Shown here one piece after another: positions 19,487 to 29,803 of a DNA stretch of 64,000 bases (position 1 is the first letter of the stretch; each line of letters starts with the position of its first letter). The notes under the pieces were generated by a model that searched no databases, was not told the DNA's origin, and saw only the letters and a list, made by a program, of their open reading frames with translations. The stretch comes from JAICMB01 sp963795935. Lineage in GTDB: Bacteria > Acidobacteriota > Terriglobia > Bryobacterales > Bryobacteraceae. The stretch lies in assembly GCA_963795935.1 (NCBI GenBank), contig CAWCJO010000003.1, positions 186,001 through 250,000 on the forward strand, given 5' to 3'. Position numbers and translations under genes: made by a program.

Positions 19487-20278
19487 ATGAGAAATAAAAA
19501 CCAGTGGTGCAAAATAGGCGCCATGTTGCTGGCGCTTGCGCTTCTTATTTTTGCGGCGGGCTGTAAGAAGAAAGTGCCGCCCCCGCCGCCGCCGCCAGCC
19601 GCGCCGCCGCCCGTTTCAACGCCCACGGCGCCAAAACCCGTTATCAGCAGCTTTACGGCAGAGCCCACGACGATTGAGAAGGGCCAGTCCTCGACGCTGC
19701 GCTGGTCCATCAGCGGCGCCACCGACATGACCATCGACCAGGGCATCGGACCTGTTCAGAGCAGCGGTTCGCGGCAGGTGTTTCCCGCCAACTCGACCAC
19801 CTACACGCTGGTGGCGAATGGCCCCGGCGGCTCCGACACCCGCTCGGTCACGGTCGAAGTCACAACGCCTCCGCCGCCGCCCCCGCCGCCGGCGACAACG
19901 GTCCCAACGTTAAGCACCAGCGAACTGCTATCGCAGCAGGGCCAGGACGTCTACTTCGATTACGACAAGAGCGATATCCGGGCCGATCAACAAGCCACCG
20001 TTGCGCATGACGCGGACTTGCTGAAGCGCATCTTCCAGCAAGACCCCAGCGTCCGGATCCAAGTGGAAGGCCACTGCGACGAACGCGGTTCGGCGGAGTA
20101 CAACCTGGCGCTCGGCGACCGGCGCGCCACGGCGGACAAGGATGCCTTGGTGGCGCTCGGCGTTCCCGGCGACAGGCTGACCACGATCAGCTACGGAAAA
20201 GAACGTCCGCAGTGTACCGAAGCGACCGAAGAGTGCTATCAAAAGAACAGGCGGGCCCACCTGTCCGTTGCCCAATAG
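19487..20278 (+). CDS. pal: Peptidoglycan-associated lipoprotein Pal
   Basis: A 263-residue outer-membrane lipoprotein: the lipobox IFAAGC is at residues about 21-26, followed by a proline run. Residues 45-130 form an Ig-like domain (VISSFTAEPTTIEKGQSSTL). The OmpA/Pal domain occupies the C-terminus: DVYFDYDKSDIR, VEGHCDERGSAEYNLALGDR with peptidoglycan-binding residues, and the end KNRRAHLSV. It anchors the outer membrane to the cell wall and receives TolB. The extra Ig-like domain between lipid anchor and OmpA domain is not part of the minimal E. coli Pal. Confidence 0.93.
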   Translation: MRNKNQWCKIGAMLLALALLIFAAGCKKKVPPPPPPPAAPPPVSTPTAPKPVISSFTAEPTTIEKGQSSTLRWSISGATDMTIDQGIGPVQSSGSRQVFPANSTTYTLVANGPGGSDTRSVTVEVTTPPPPPPPPATTVPTLSTSELLSQQGQDVYFDYDKSDIRADQQATVAHDADLLKRIFQQDPSVRIQVEGHCDERGSAEYNLALGDRRATADKDALVALGVPGDRLTTISYGKERPQCTEATEECYQKNRRAHLSVAQ

Positions 20279-20366
20279 CGGGCGGGCGCGATCCTCGGGG
20301 GCGTGGCCTGTCGTAAGTTTGAAAGCGGGCCGGATTCGCATCCGGTCCGCTCCTAAGGAGTTGTCC

Positions 20367-21314
20367 ATGAAAATCATCGGAGTTACCTGTCTCCTGCTGG
20401 CGTCGATTCCGTTATCTTTTGGAGCAAGCAAGGAGATGGTCGAGCTGCAACGCGACGTCGCTCAGTTGCAAGATCAGGTTCGCGGCTTGCAAAAATCGCT
20501 GGATCAATTGACCGTAATGGTCCAGCAGACGTACAACACGGGCGACAAGGCCAACACTTCCATTGCGGTCATGCAAAACAATCTCAGCGACGCCATCAAG
20601 CGCGTCCAGGAGATGGTCGCTCAACCGGTCCTCGGCCTCAGCACGAAAGTCGACGCGATGTCCGAAGACTTCCGCAATTTGCGGGAGACGGTCAACGATC
20701 TGAACACGAGAATCGGCAAACTGGACGCCAAGATGACGGACCTGGGAAACGCCATTACGGTTATCCGGCAGCCTGCTCCACCCCCGGCGACGCCCGGCGC
20801 CCCGGGGACAAACGGCCTGCAAACGCCGGCCGGAACTGGTCCTGCCGGAGCTAGTCTGCCTCCCGCAACGGCGGGGCCCACGGCTCCTCCGGCCGGCATG
20901 CAGGCCGAGAGCCTGTACTCTAACGCCTATCGCGATTATCTCGGCGGAAACTACGATCTGGCGCTTTCAGAATTCAACGATTACATCAAGTACTTCAACG
21001 AGACGCAGTTTGCCCCCAATTCGCAATTCTATATCGGCAACATCTATTACAAGAAGCAGGATTATCCCAACGCGCTACAGGCCTTCGACGCCGTTCTGGA
21101 ACACTATTCCGACAACTCGAAGACCCCCGGCGCGCACTATTGGAAGGGGAAGACGCTGCTTGCCATGGGCAAGCGCGATGCCGCCGCCAAGGAGTTCCGC
21201 GAAATTCTGAGCAAGTACCCCGACAGCGACGTGGCGCCGTCGGCCAAGGCGGAACTGCGCAGTCTCGGCCTTTCCACCAGCACTGGAACGGCTCCGCGCC
21301 GCTCGCGCCGGTAG
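20367..21314 (+). CDS. cpoB: Tol-Pal system protein CpoB/YbgF
   Basis: A 315-residue periplasmic protein with a signal peptide (MKIIGVTCLLLASIPLSFGA), a coiled-coil segment (residues 25-130, DVAQLQDQVRGLQKSLDQL) and a Pro/Ala/Gly-rich linker. The C-terminal TPR domain has AESLYSNAYRDYLGGNYDLA, FAPNSQFYIGNIYYKKQDY and TPGAHYWKGKTLLAMGKRD. CpoB links outer-membrane constriction with cell-wall synthesis. The start at 20367 is supported by AAGGAG a few bases upstream. It completes the operon. Confidence 0.92.
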   Translation: MKIIGVTCLLLASIPLSFGASKEMVELQRDVAQLQDQVRGLQKSLDQLTVMVQQTYNTGDKANTSIAVMQNNLSDAIKRVQEMVAQPVLGLSTKVDAMSEDFRNLRETVNDLNTRIGKLDAKMTDLGNAITVIRQPAPPPATPGAPGTNGLQTPAGTGPAGASLPPATAGPTAPPAGMQAESLYSNAYRDYLGGNYDLALSEFNDYIKYFNETQFAPNSQFYIGNIYYKKQDYPNALQAFDAVLEHYSDNSKTPGAHYWKGKTLLAMGKRDAAAKEFREILSKYPDSDVAPSAKAELRSLGLSTSTGTAPRRSRR

Positions 21315-21356
21315 CCCGCCCCGCAATCCGGGAAGTGCGTACACCGTAGCATCCCC

Positions 21357-22064
21357 ATGCCCGAAACTGTAAACACCGGAAGCTCCGTTAACGCGGGACC
21401 GCACACTTTCGAGGAGTTGTCGAAAGCGATCGAACTCCCGCTGACGGCGCCGGAGCTCACCGAAGAGGCAATCGCGGCCGGTTGCGCTTTGGCGAAGCGT
21501 TATGGTCTGGCGGCCGTGATTGTCCGTCCAGCCGATCTGGATCAGGCGGAACGCTGGATGGCGCCGGCGGTGGCGCTGGGGGCCGCGGTGGACTGGCCGC
21601 ACGGATATTCGACCACGGCCGTGAAGCATTACGCCGTGCGCGACGCGTTGCGGCGCGGCGCCCGTGAAATTACGATCCCGATGAACGGCGGCAAGCTCCT
21701 TTCACGCCAATTTCAGTACCTCGAAATGGAGTTGCTGCAGATCGTGGAGGCATGCAGCGAAGTTCACGCGCTTCTGACGGTCCATCTCGACACCGGGTAT
21801 TTGACGGAGGAGCATAAAATCGTGGCGTGCCGCGTGGTAAAGCGCGCCGGCGCGGATTTCATCGCTTGCCCGGACGCGCGCGACATCCCCTTATTGCGCG
21901 AGTATACGCGCGATCGCGCGCAGTTGAAGATGCAAGGCGTGGCGACGCTCGATGCGGCCCTGGACGCCCTGGCATTGGGATGCGCTCGCGTCGAAACAGC
22001 GAACGCCGCCGATATTCTGGAGTTGTGGAAGGCCCGCCTGGCGGCTTCCGAGCGCGATGCCTAG
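21357..22064 (+). CDS. DeoC/LacD-family aldolase-like protein lacking the Schiff-base lysine
   Basis: A 235-residue TIM-barrel protein related to deoxyribose-phosphate aldolase. The family framework is clear: IELPLTAPELTEEAIAAGC, VDWPHGYSTTAVKHYAVRDA, LLTVHLDTGYLTEEHKIVAC and KRAGADFIACPDARD. In active DeoC the last strand reads ADFxKTSTG, with lysine as the covalent catalyst. Here alanine-cysteine follows (ADFIACPDA), so the usual aldol chemistry should be lost. The second lysine may survive in LKMQGV. It could be a binding protein or catalyse another reaction. It overlaps the next gene by eight bases. Confidence 0.75.
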   Translation: MPETVNTGSSVNAGPHTFEELSKAIELPLTAPELTEEAIAAGCALAKRYGLAAVIVRPADLDQAERWMAPAVALGAAVDWPHGYSTTAVKHYAVRDALRRGAREITIPMNGGKLLSRQFQYLEMELLQIVEACSEVHALLTVHLDTGYLTEEHKIVACRVVKRAGADFIACPDARDIPLLREYTRDRAQLKMQGVATLDAALDALALGCARVETANAADILELWKARLAASERDA

Positions 22065-24815
22065 AGTGGCTGGTGTTCTCGCGGCGCCCTGCGTCACCCT
22101 GCTGGTTGCCTCCGCGCTGGCGCAGCAGGTTTCCCAGTTCACGATTCTTCCGTTCGCCGGGGCCGCCAACGACAGCGGCGGCAATGGACCCGCAACCGCG
22201 GCGTTGTTGAACTCTCCGCATGGCGTTACCGTCGACGCCGGCGGGAACATCTATATCGCCGATACGTCGAATAATCTGCTGCGGCGCGTCTCGACCGGCG
22301 GCGCGATCGTCACCGTAACCGACCTGCTCCTGTTCCCGTGGCACGCCGCGGCCGGACCAGCGGGAGATATATACGTCGCCGACGCCGCGAACAATCGCAT
22401 TGTGCGCATTTCCGCCGCGGGCGCCGCGGTCAATTTCGCGGGAACGGGGATGCGCGGGCAGTTCCGGAGTGCCCGGTCCCGCTTTGAGCGCTCAGCTCAA
22501 TTCGCCCCGCGATGTCGCCGTCGATTCCGGCGGCAACGTTTTCGTTCTCGACAGCGGCAACAATCGCGTGCTCAAAGTTACCCCCGACGGCCGCATCGCC
22601 GCGCTTTGCCGGAACCGGCTCGGCGGGCTATTACGGCGACGGCGGTCCCGCCGTTCAGGCCTTGCTCGATTTTCCCTACGGCATCGCGCTCGATGCGGCG
22701 GGCGACGTGTTCATTTCGGATTCTCTGAATCAGCGTATTCGCGCCGTCACGCCGGACGGCGTCATCGACACCATCGCGGGAACCAACGCACGCGGATACA
22801 ATGGCGACAACGGCGCTCTGGGGACAGCTTTCAATTACCCCTCCGGCTTGGCCGTCGATTCCAGCGGCGCGCTGTACATCGCGGACACCGAAAACAATCT
22901 CGTGCGCAAGATCGCGCAGCCGCTCACGGCGAACGCCCGGGTGACGACCATCGCCGGAACCGGGGTGGGCGGATTTAGCGGCGATGGCGGCGCCGCGCGC
23001 ACTGCCTGGTTGAACTACCCGCGCGGTGTTGCGCTCGACTCACAAGGCGACGTTCTCATCGCGGATAGCCAGAACAATCGCATCCGGCGGATCGACCTTC
23101 AGGGAATTATTACGACGATCGCGGGCGCCGACCGCGGCTCCGGCGACGGCGGCCCCGCAACTTCGGCGCGTCTGTTCGCTCCCAGCGGGATCGCGCTGGA
23201 CGCGGCTGGTAACGTCTATATCGCGGATTCGCTTAACAATCGCGTTCGCCGCGTCGACCTCTCCGGGACCATTTCCGATTTTGCGGGAACCGGGACCGCG
23301 GCGTTCGGCGGGGATTCACTGCCGCCCACCTCGGCGTACCTGAACGGTCCCAATGGATTGACGTTCGATCGCGCCGGCGCCCTCTATATCGCCGATACCG
23401 AAAACCACGTTGTGCGCAAGATTTTCAACGGGACCATTTCGACGGTGGCGGGCATCGGAGGCCAACCCGGCAACGACGGCGACGAAGGCCCGGCAACGCA
23501 GGCGCATTTATATCACCCCAATGCAATCGCTTTCGACGCGGCCGGAAACATGTATATCGCCGATTCGGGAAACAACCGCGTTCGCGTGGTCGCGCTCAAC
23601 GGCAATATTCATGACTTCGCGGGCGACAGGGCACAGGGGCTGCCCGGTTACGACGGCGATGGCGGGCCGGCGGCGTCGGCGCATTTGAATTATCCGCGCA
23701 GCCTGGCGCTCGATTCGAATGGCAACGTGTACATCGCGGATTTTTTCAATAACGCCGTCCGCAAAGTGGCGGCGGGCGCCGGCCTTATCTCGACCGTCGC
23801 GGGCACGGGCGTCGAAGGCGGGGCGGGCGACGGAGGTCCGGCCGCCCTTGCGCAACTGGCCCTGCCCGCGGGCTTGGCGTTGGACAATGCCGGCAATCTG
23901 TACATCGCGGATTCGCTCAACCATCGCATCCGCGCTCTCGCCGCGGACGGCTCTTTGCATAGCGTGGCGGGCGCGGGCGGAAACGGCGATGCGGGCGACG
24001 GCGGACCCGCGCTCGCGGCCTTAATCGCAACTCCCTGGGACCTCGCGATCGATCCCAAGGGCATCGTCTATTTTTCCGACCAGGACAACAATCGCATCCG
24101 CAAGCTCGTTCCCGGTCTGGTATCGATAAGCGGCATCGTGAATGCGGCCAGCAATACCGGTTCGGCTGTCGCGCCCGGCGAAATGGTGACGATCTACGGA
24201 TCGCAACTCGCTCCCGCGGACGTCGAGGCCGCAGTCCCGGCTTCTACCCTGGCGCTGCAAACAACGGCCGCGAACACTCAGGTCCTCTTCGACGGCATCG
24301 CCGCTCCGCTTCTCTATCTTTCACCAGGCCAGATCAACGCCATCGTCCCTTATGAAGCGGCGGGCCGGAGTTCCACCCAGGTGGCGGTCGTAGCGGACGG
24401 CCGCCATTCCAACGCGTTTCCGATCCCGGTCGTGGCCGCGGCCCCTGGCATTTTCGTCAATTCCCAAGGCGCCGTGTTGAACCAGGACGGGTCGCGGAAC
24501 TCGCCGTCGAATCCTGCGCACCCGGGCGACATCGTGATTTTGTTTGCGACCGGCGAAGGGCAGACCAATCCTCCGGGCGTGACAGGCAACTTGGTCCAAG
24601 GCGCCGTGCTCCCCGCGCCTGTACTCCCCGTCGTCTTACAAATCGGGACACAAACCGCGCAGCTTGCTTACGCCGGGGAAATGCCTCAAGGAGCGGGAGT
24701 GCTGCAAATCAACGCCGTAGTCCCAACTACCGCCGCCACGGGCGATCGAGTCCCCGTTACGCTGACTGTCGGCTCCGCTGTGGCCCAATCCGGCGTCACG
24801 ATGAGCATACGGTAG
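22057..24815 (+). CDS. Secreted NHL-repeat protein with Solibacter-type C-terminal domain (two frame breaks)
   Basis: A protein of about 918 residues with a signal peptide (MPRVAGVLAAPCVTLLVASA). At least ten NHL repeats follow, each of the type GIALDAAGNVYIADSLNNRV with intervening FAGTG and GDGGPA segments, forming one or two beta-propellers. The last 215 residues (from VSISGIVNAASNTGSAVAPG) are the C-terminal domain found repeatedly in Solibacter secreted proteins: MVTIYGSQLAP, LYLSPGQINAIVPYE and VLNQDGSRNSPSNPA. Extra bases near 22448 and 22604 break the frame in the first repeats. It probably binds carbohydrate or protein outside the cell; the ligand is unknown. Confidence 0.87.
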
Positions 24816-24840
24816 CCGGCGCTGCTAAAATAAAATTTCC

Positions 24841-25990
24841 ATGACCCTCGACGAACTCGAACGAGAATACTCCACGCTCCGCCGGCAATCGGACGCTGTG
24901 CGGAGCTATCTTTGACCCCGCCACAAAGCAAGCTCAGCTAGACCGTCTCGAACAACAGATCGCGGCGCCCGATTTCTGGGACCAGCCGGATAAGAGCCAG
25001 AAGCTGCTTCAGGATCGCAAGCGCCTCGGCGAAGCGCTCGCCAGCGTTACGGATTTGGCTTCCCGCAGCTCCGATCTCGACACGCTGTTCGAGCTTGCGC
25101 GCGAAGGCGAGAACGTTCTTCCCGATCTGGAAACGGAAATGAAGATTTTTTCCGAGCGCCTCGAAAAAGTCGAAACGGCGATGCTGCTGTCCGGCGCCAA
25201 CGATGCTAAGAGCGCCATTGTGACCATCCACCCCGGGGCGGGCGGGACGGAGAGCCAGGACTGGGCCGAAATGCTCCTTCGCATGTATCTGCGTTGGGCC
25301 GAGCGCGAACATTATCCAACCGTGATTACGGACCGGCTGGAGGGCGAGGGCGCGGGCATCAAGTCCGTAACTTTCGAAGTCAACGGCGAAAACGCGTATG
25401 GCCTGCTGCAGTCCGAAATCGGAGTGCATCGTCTGGTCCGCATTTCTCCGTTCGACGCCAACGCGCGCCGCCACACATCGTTCGCCTCCGTGTTCGTGTA
25501 CCCGCAGATCGACGACGACGTGAAGATCGATATCAAGCCCGACGAGATCAAGGTGGACGTTTTTCGAGCCAGCGGCGCGGGCGGACAGCACGTGAACCGC
25601 ACCGAATCGGCGGTGCGCATGACGCACATCCCCACCGGCCTGGTCGTCCAATGCCAGAACGAGCGGTCGCAGCATAAGAACCGCGCCAGCGCGATCAAAC
25701 AATTGAAGGCCCGCCTGTTCGAGTACGAAATGGCCAAGAAGCGCGTGGAGCAGGACAAGGTTGAAGACGCCAAACTCGACATCAATTTCGGCAGCCAGAT
25801 CCGCAGCTACGTGCTCGCGCCCTACCGCATGATCAAGGATCATCGCACCAAGCTCGCCGTCGGCGACGTGGATCGCGTTCTGGACGGCGGCGGTCTCGAT
25901 CCGTTCATGCACGCGTTTCTGGTGTTGAAAAAGACCGGCAGGACGGCTTCGGATGGAAAACCGGATGGGAAAGAGGATTTGCCCGATTGA
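24841..25990 (+). CDS. prfB: Peptide chain release factor 2 with programmed +1 frameshift
   Basis: Terminates translation at UGA and UAA. Codon 25 is an in-frame TGA within CTT TGA C (24910-24916); reading continues in the +1 frame with DPATKQAQLDRLEQQIAA. The body has the RF2 anticodon-like tripeptide SPF in VRISPFDANARRH and the peptidyl-transferase motif GAGGQHVNRTESAVR. The C-terminus is RVLDGGGLDPFMHAFL. Total length is about 382 residues, typical of RF2. The frame change here is genuine regulation, unlike the other breaks in the window. Confidence 0.95.
24904..24916 (+). promoter_or_regulatory. prfB programmed frameshift site
   Basis: The bases read AGC TAT CTT TGA C. A slippery CTT codon precedes the UGA stop at codon 25, in the same context as the bacterial RF2 autoregulatory site. 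Low RF2 levels favour +1 slippage and so more RF2. The upstream purine-rich CGGAGC at 24901-24906 may act as the internal Shine-Dalgarno element. Confidence 0.92.
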
Positions 25991-26982
25991 GGCGCGCCGG
26001 CATAGATGCGCGTGCGGACGCGCGTGAGGTCGAGGGATCGATCGAGCAAGCGGCGCGGCTCATCCGCGCGGGCCAACTCGTGGCGTTTCCCACTGAAACG
26101 GTGTATGGTCTGGGCGCGAACGCGCTGGATGCGGCCGCCGTCGAGCGCATCTATGCCGCAAAGGGCCGGCCCGCAAGCAGCCCCTTGATCGTACACGTCA
26201 GCTCCATCGAAATGGCCCGTGAACTCGCGCGCCAGTGGCCGGAGCAAGCGGCGCTGCTTGCGGCCCGTTTCTGGCCGGGACCTCTTACGCTGGTCCTCCC
26301 CAAGGGTGATTCGATACCCGCCCGCGTCACGGCGGGCCTCGATACGGTGGGCCTGCGGATGCCCGATCATGCGCTGGCGCTGGCCTTAATCCGCGCCGCC
26401 GCGGTGCCCATCGCGGCGCCGAGCGCGAACCGCTTCTCCGAACTCTCGCCCACCACGGCCACTCACGTGCGCGCCGCCCTCGGCAGTCGTGTTGCCCTTG
26501 TGCTCGATGGGGGTCCCGCGCGGGTGGGAATCGAATCCACAGTATTATCGCTGGCCGCTCCCCAAGCGATGCTGTTACGGCCCGGGATGATTTCTCAAGC
26601 GCGCATCGAAGAAATTATCGGTCCCGTGCAATCGTGCATGGAAGCCCCCGGCGGCGAGGCGCATCCGTCACCCGGACTGCACCACAAACACTACAGCCCG
26701 CTCACGCCGCTTTTTCTCGTCGATGCAGGCGAGCGAATGCCCGCCGGACGCGGCGCTTGTCTCCAGATCCGCGGGACCTCGCCGGCGGCGCGCGCCGTTC
26801 GTATGCCCGCCACCCCCGACGAATATGCGGCGCGGCTCTACGAGGCGCTGCACGAGCTCGATCGCCAGGGATTCGACTGGATCGCCGTCGAGCGCCCCTC
26901 CGGCGGCGCCGAATGGGCCGCAATTATGGATCGGCTGCAGCGCGCTTCCGCGAAGCCGAATCGGATCGCAGACCTGACATGA
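25987..26982 (+). CDS. Sua5/YrdC-type threonylcarbamoyl-AMP synthase
   Basis: A 331-residue protein that makes threonylcarbamoyl-AMP for the t6A modification of tRNAs. The YrdC domain includes LVAFPTETVYGLGANA, IYAAKGRPASSPL, FWPGPLTLVLPK and the nucleotide-binding IAAPSANRFSELSPTTATHV. The longer C-terminus (from HPSPGLHHKHYSPLTPLFL) matches the Sua5 type rather than the short TsaC. It starts at TTG overlapping the prfB stop (TTGA), so the genes are probably coupled. Confidence 0.9.
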   Translation: MRRAGIDARADAREVEGSIEQAARLIRAGQLVAFPTETVYGLGANALDAAAVERIYAAKGRPASSPLIVHVSSIEMARELARQWPEQAALLAARFWPGPLTLVLPKGDSIPARVTAGLDTVGLRMPDHALALALIRAAAVPIAAPSANRFSELSPTTATHVRAALGSRVALVLDGGPARVGIESTVLSLAAPQAMLLRPGMISQARIEEIIGPVQSCMEAPGGEAHPSPGLHHKHYSPLTPLFLVDAGERMPAGRGACLQIRGTSPAARAVRMPATPDEYAARLYEALHELDRQGFDWIAVERPSGGAEWAAIMDRLQRASAKPNRIADLT

Positions 26983-27785
26983 CCGAACCGGTACAACGCG
27001 GCGCAAACCTGATCGAGGATATCGAGAACACCGAAGCCGCGCTCGCCCCCGCGTTGTGGTGGCTGGGACAGAGCGGCTTCGCAATTAAGTATCGGGACAT
27101 CGTGTTTTATGTGGACCCTTGTTTGTCCTCCCCGCCAGGGCGGACGCGCATTCTCGAACCGCCTCTCAGCGGCGAGCAGGCCATCAACGCCGACATGATC
27201 CTGTGCACCCACGCGCACGACGGCCACATGGATCCCGGCTCCCTGCCGGCCATGCTGAAAGCCTCGCCGCGGTGCCGCGTGGTGCTGCCCAAGAGCGCCG
27301 CCGGCCACGCCTTCGCGATCGGCATCCCCTACGAGCGCATGACCACCACGGACTCCGATCTCCGCGTTGAATATTTTAAGAGCGGACTCTACGCGCGCGT
27401 CTATTCGGCGCCGGCCGCGCATCCCACGCTTGCCTGGACTCCGCTCGGAGGCTATCCCTGCCTCGGCTACATCATGCGATTCGGAGATGTCAACATCTAT
27501 CACGCGGGCGACTGCCGGCCCTACGAGGGCATGGTCGCCCGCCTGCGCCCCTACGCCATCGGCGTGGCTCTGCTGCCGGTGAACGGGAACGGCAATTTCG
27601 ATATCGCGGAGGCCGCGCAACTGGCCGAAGACATCGGCGCGCGCTGGCTCGTTCCCATGCATTATGGAACGTTCGCCGAGCAGGACGCCGGTATCGGCCG
27701 TTTCATCGATCACATGCTGGGTCACCGCCCATCGACGGGGTTTAAGGTCTTCCAAGCCGGAGAACGGTGGATCGTTCCCGGTTAG
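26979..27785 (+). CDS. MBL-fold metal-dependent hydrolase (UlaG-like)
   Basis: A 268-residue cytoplasmic protein of the metallo-beta-lactamase fold. Metal-binding regions are LCTHAHDGHMDPGSL (the HxHxDH-like motif reads HAHDGH), AAHPTLAW, IYHAGDCRPYEGM and the C-terminal PMHYGTF. The pattern resembles UlaG/YfiP-like L-ascorbate 6-phosphate lactonases and related hydrolases; the substrate is unknown. The start overlaps the stop of the Sua5 gene (ATGA). Confidence 0.82.
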   Translation: MTEPVQRGANLIEDIENTEAALAPALWWLGQSGFAIKYRDIVFYVDPCLSSPPGRTRILEPPLSGEQAINADMILCTHAHDGHMDPGSLPAMLKASPRCRVVLPKSAAGHAFAIGIPYERMTTTDSDLRVEYFKSGLYARVYSAPAAHPTLAWTPLGGYPCLGYIMRFGDVNIYHAGDCRPYEGMVARLRPYAIGVALLPVNGNGNFDIAEAAQLAEDIGARWLVPMHYGTFAEQDAGIGRFIDHMLGHRPSTGFKVFQAGERWIVPG

Positions 27786-27876
27786 CGCATCATCCACGGC
27801 GGCTGTCCGTCCCCGCTGTTAGTAACCGTTAGGTTGCGAACGCATCCTCTCGCCGCCGCATCTCTATGCAGAGGCA

Positions 27877-29547
27877 ATGCAAAATCTTAACGCCCAAAGT
27901 GTCGGGCAAGCGGTCATCATCGGGGCGGGCCCTGCGGGATTGACCGCCGCCTACGAACTCCTTGCGCGTTCGAACGTGATGCCCATCGTGCTCGAGATGA
28001 GCGATTGCATGGGCGGCATTTCACGGACGGTCAACTACAAAGGAAACCGCATCGATATCGGAGGCCACCGCTTCTTCTCAAAGTCGGACCGCGTCATGCA
28101 ATGGTGGCTCGATCGACTTCCGATGCAGGCCGTCGCGGAAGCGGAGCAGACCATCACGTACCATCGGATGAAGCGCCACGTGTCGTGCGATGGCCCGGCG
28201 CCCGATCCCGAGCGCGAGGACAACGTCATGCTGGTGCGCCCCAGGAAATCGCGCATCTACTATCTCCGCCGCTTTTTTGAGTATCCCATCACGCTCAGCA
28301 AAGCCACCATGCTTCAACTAGGCGCGGTTCGAACCCTCAAGATCGGCCTGAGCTACATGAAGAGCGCGATCTTTCCTCTTCCGGAGGAAGAAACGCTGGA
28401 ACAGTTTCTGATCAACCGCTTCGGACGGGAGCTTTATAAGACGTTTTTCGAATCCTACACCGAAAAAGTCTGGGGCGTCCCCTGCAATAAGATCAGCGCC
28501 GCCTGGGGCGCGCAACGAATCAAGGGTCTCAGTGTTTGGAAGATGGTGCGGCACGCTGCCGGTAAGGCTCTCGCCAGGGGCGGCGCGAAGGATCTCGGTC
28601 AAAAAGATACGGAGACATCCCTCATCGAGCAGTTCCTCTATCCGAAATACGGTCCAGGCCAGATGTGGGACGAGGTCGCGCGGCAGGTGCGGCAGCGAGG
28701 CGGAACGATTCTTACCCGCTACGCCGCGGAATCCTTGATCCGCTCGGGGAATGGCGTGCAAGCAGTCCGCGCGCGTAATCTGGACACCGGCGAGAGTCGG
28801 ACATTTCGCTGCGATTATGTTTTCTCGACCATGCCGGTCCGCCATCTCCTGCGCGCGCTCGACCCGCCGCCCCCCGACAACGTTCTGGAGGTTGGCGATG
28901 GACTCGTTTACCGCGACTTCATCACCGTGGGGCTGCTGCTGAGCGGTCTGAAGATCAAGGACGAGACCGGAAAAGGCGCGAAGCTCATTAAAGATAACTG
29001 GATCTACATTCAGGAACCCGATGTTCTCGTCGGCCGTCTCCAGATCTTCAATAACTGGAGTCCTTATATGGTTGCCGATTCCAAAAATGTGTGGATCGGT
29101 CTCGAGTATTTCTGCAACGATACCGACCGCCTCTGGAAACTGCCCGACGGCGAGATGGTTGCCCTCGCCAGGGAAGAGTTGAGCCGTATTGGAATCATCG
29201 ACGAGTCCGCGGTCCTCGATTCCACGGTTATCCGCATCGAGAAGACCTACCCGGCTTATTTCGGAACATACGACCGGTTTGAAGAGATTCGCGCATTCGT
29301 GGACGGCATTGAAAATTTGTTCCTCGTCGGCCGCAATGGAATGCACCGCTACAACAATCAGGATCATTCCATGCTGACGGCCATGATCGCGGTCGATAAC
29401 ATCATCGCGGGAAAAACCGGCAAGTTGAATATTTGGGAGGTCAACACGGAGCAGGACTACCACGAAGAGAAGGCCGGCGAAACGCAGGAATGCGCAGCGG
29501 CGGCCACTAGCGGCGAGGCCGCAAAGGAGCAGGCTGCGCCGGTTTAG
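27877..29547 (+). CDS. FAD-dependent amine-oxidase/UDP-galactopyranose-mutase-like oxidoreductase
   Basis: A 556-residue flavoprotein. The dinucleotide-binding motif is VIIGAGPAGLTAAYEL (residues 13-28), followed by CMGGISRTVNYKGNRIDIGG, the second FAD contact. The C-terminal FAD motif includes NLFLVGRNGMHRYNNQDHSM. The order resembles protoporphyrinogen-oxidase-like proteins and UDP-galactopyranose mutases found in polysaccharide loci. The tail after residue 520 is Glu/Ala-rich. Two membrane glycosyltransferases follow, so a role in surface glycan building is likely but unproven. Confidence 0.82.
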   Translation: MQNLNAQSVGQAVIIGAGPAGLTAAYELLARSNVMPIVLEMSDCMGGISRTVNYKGNRIDIGGHRFFSKSDRVMQWWLDRLPMQAVAEAEQTITYHRMKRHVSCDGPAPDPEREDNVMLVRPRKSRIYYLRRFFEYPITLSKATMLQLGAVRTLKIGLSYMKSAIFPLPEEETLEQFLINRFGRELYKTFFESYTEKVWGVPCNKISAAWGAQRIKGLSVWKMVRHAAGKALARGGAKDLGQKDTETSLIEQFLYPKYGPGQMWDEVARQVRQRGGTILTRYAAESLIRSGNGVQAVRARNLDTGESRTFRCDYVFSTMPVRHLLRALDPPPPDNVLEVGDGLVYRDFITVGLLLSGLKIKDETGKGAKLIKDNWIYIQEPDVLVGRLQIFNNWSPYMVADSKNVWIGLEYFCNDTDRLWKLPDGEMVALAREELSRIGIIDESAVLDSTVIRIEKTYPAYFGTYDRFEEIRAFVDGIENLFLVGRNGMHRYNNQDHSMLTAMIAVDNIIAGKTGKLNIWEVNTEQDYHEEKAGETQECAAAATSGEAAKEQAAPV

Positions 29548-29803
29548 TTTGTGCCTCGAACCCGCGCCCGCTCTCGAACGCCGCTCCGGTGCGCCCGCGG
29601 CAGCGCGCGCCATTTCCGCCCGTGCGGCCGATATCCTGCGATGCGGGCCCGTCCCGGGCTGATCGAGGCCGCGATATGACTCTCCAGCATGGCCCGTATC
29701 CAGTGCTTACCGGCCCAGGCGCACACGGTATTCCCTGTGCACTTTTGAAGCGCCGGCGCCCGCAAAATCGCGCTGTTGCGCCACAAGCGGCGAAGGATTT
29801 TCT

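Noticed and set aside
28318..29613. Minus-strand frame of 431 residues opposite the flavoprotein
   Set aside because: It is the antisense of conserved FAD-binding coding sequence and contains no known motif.
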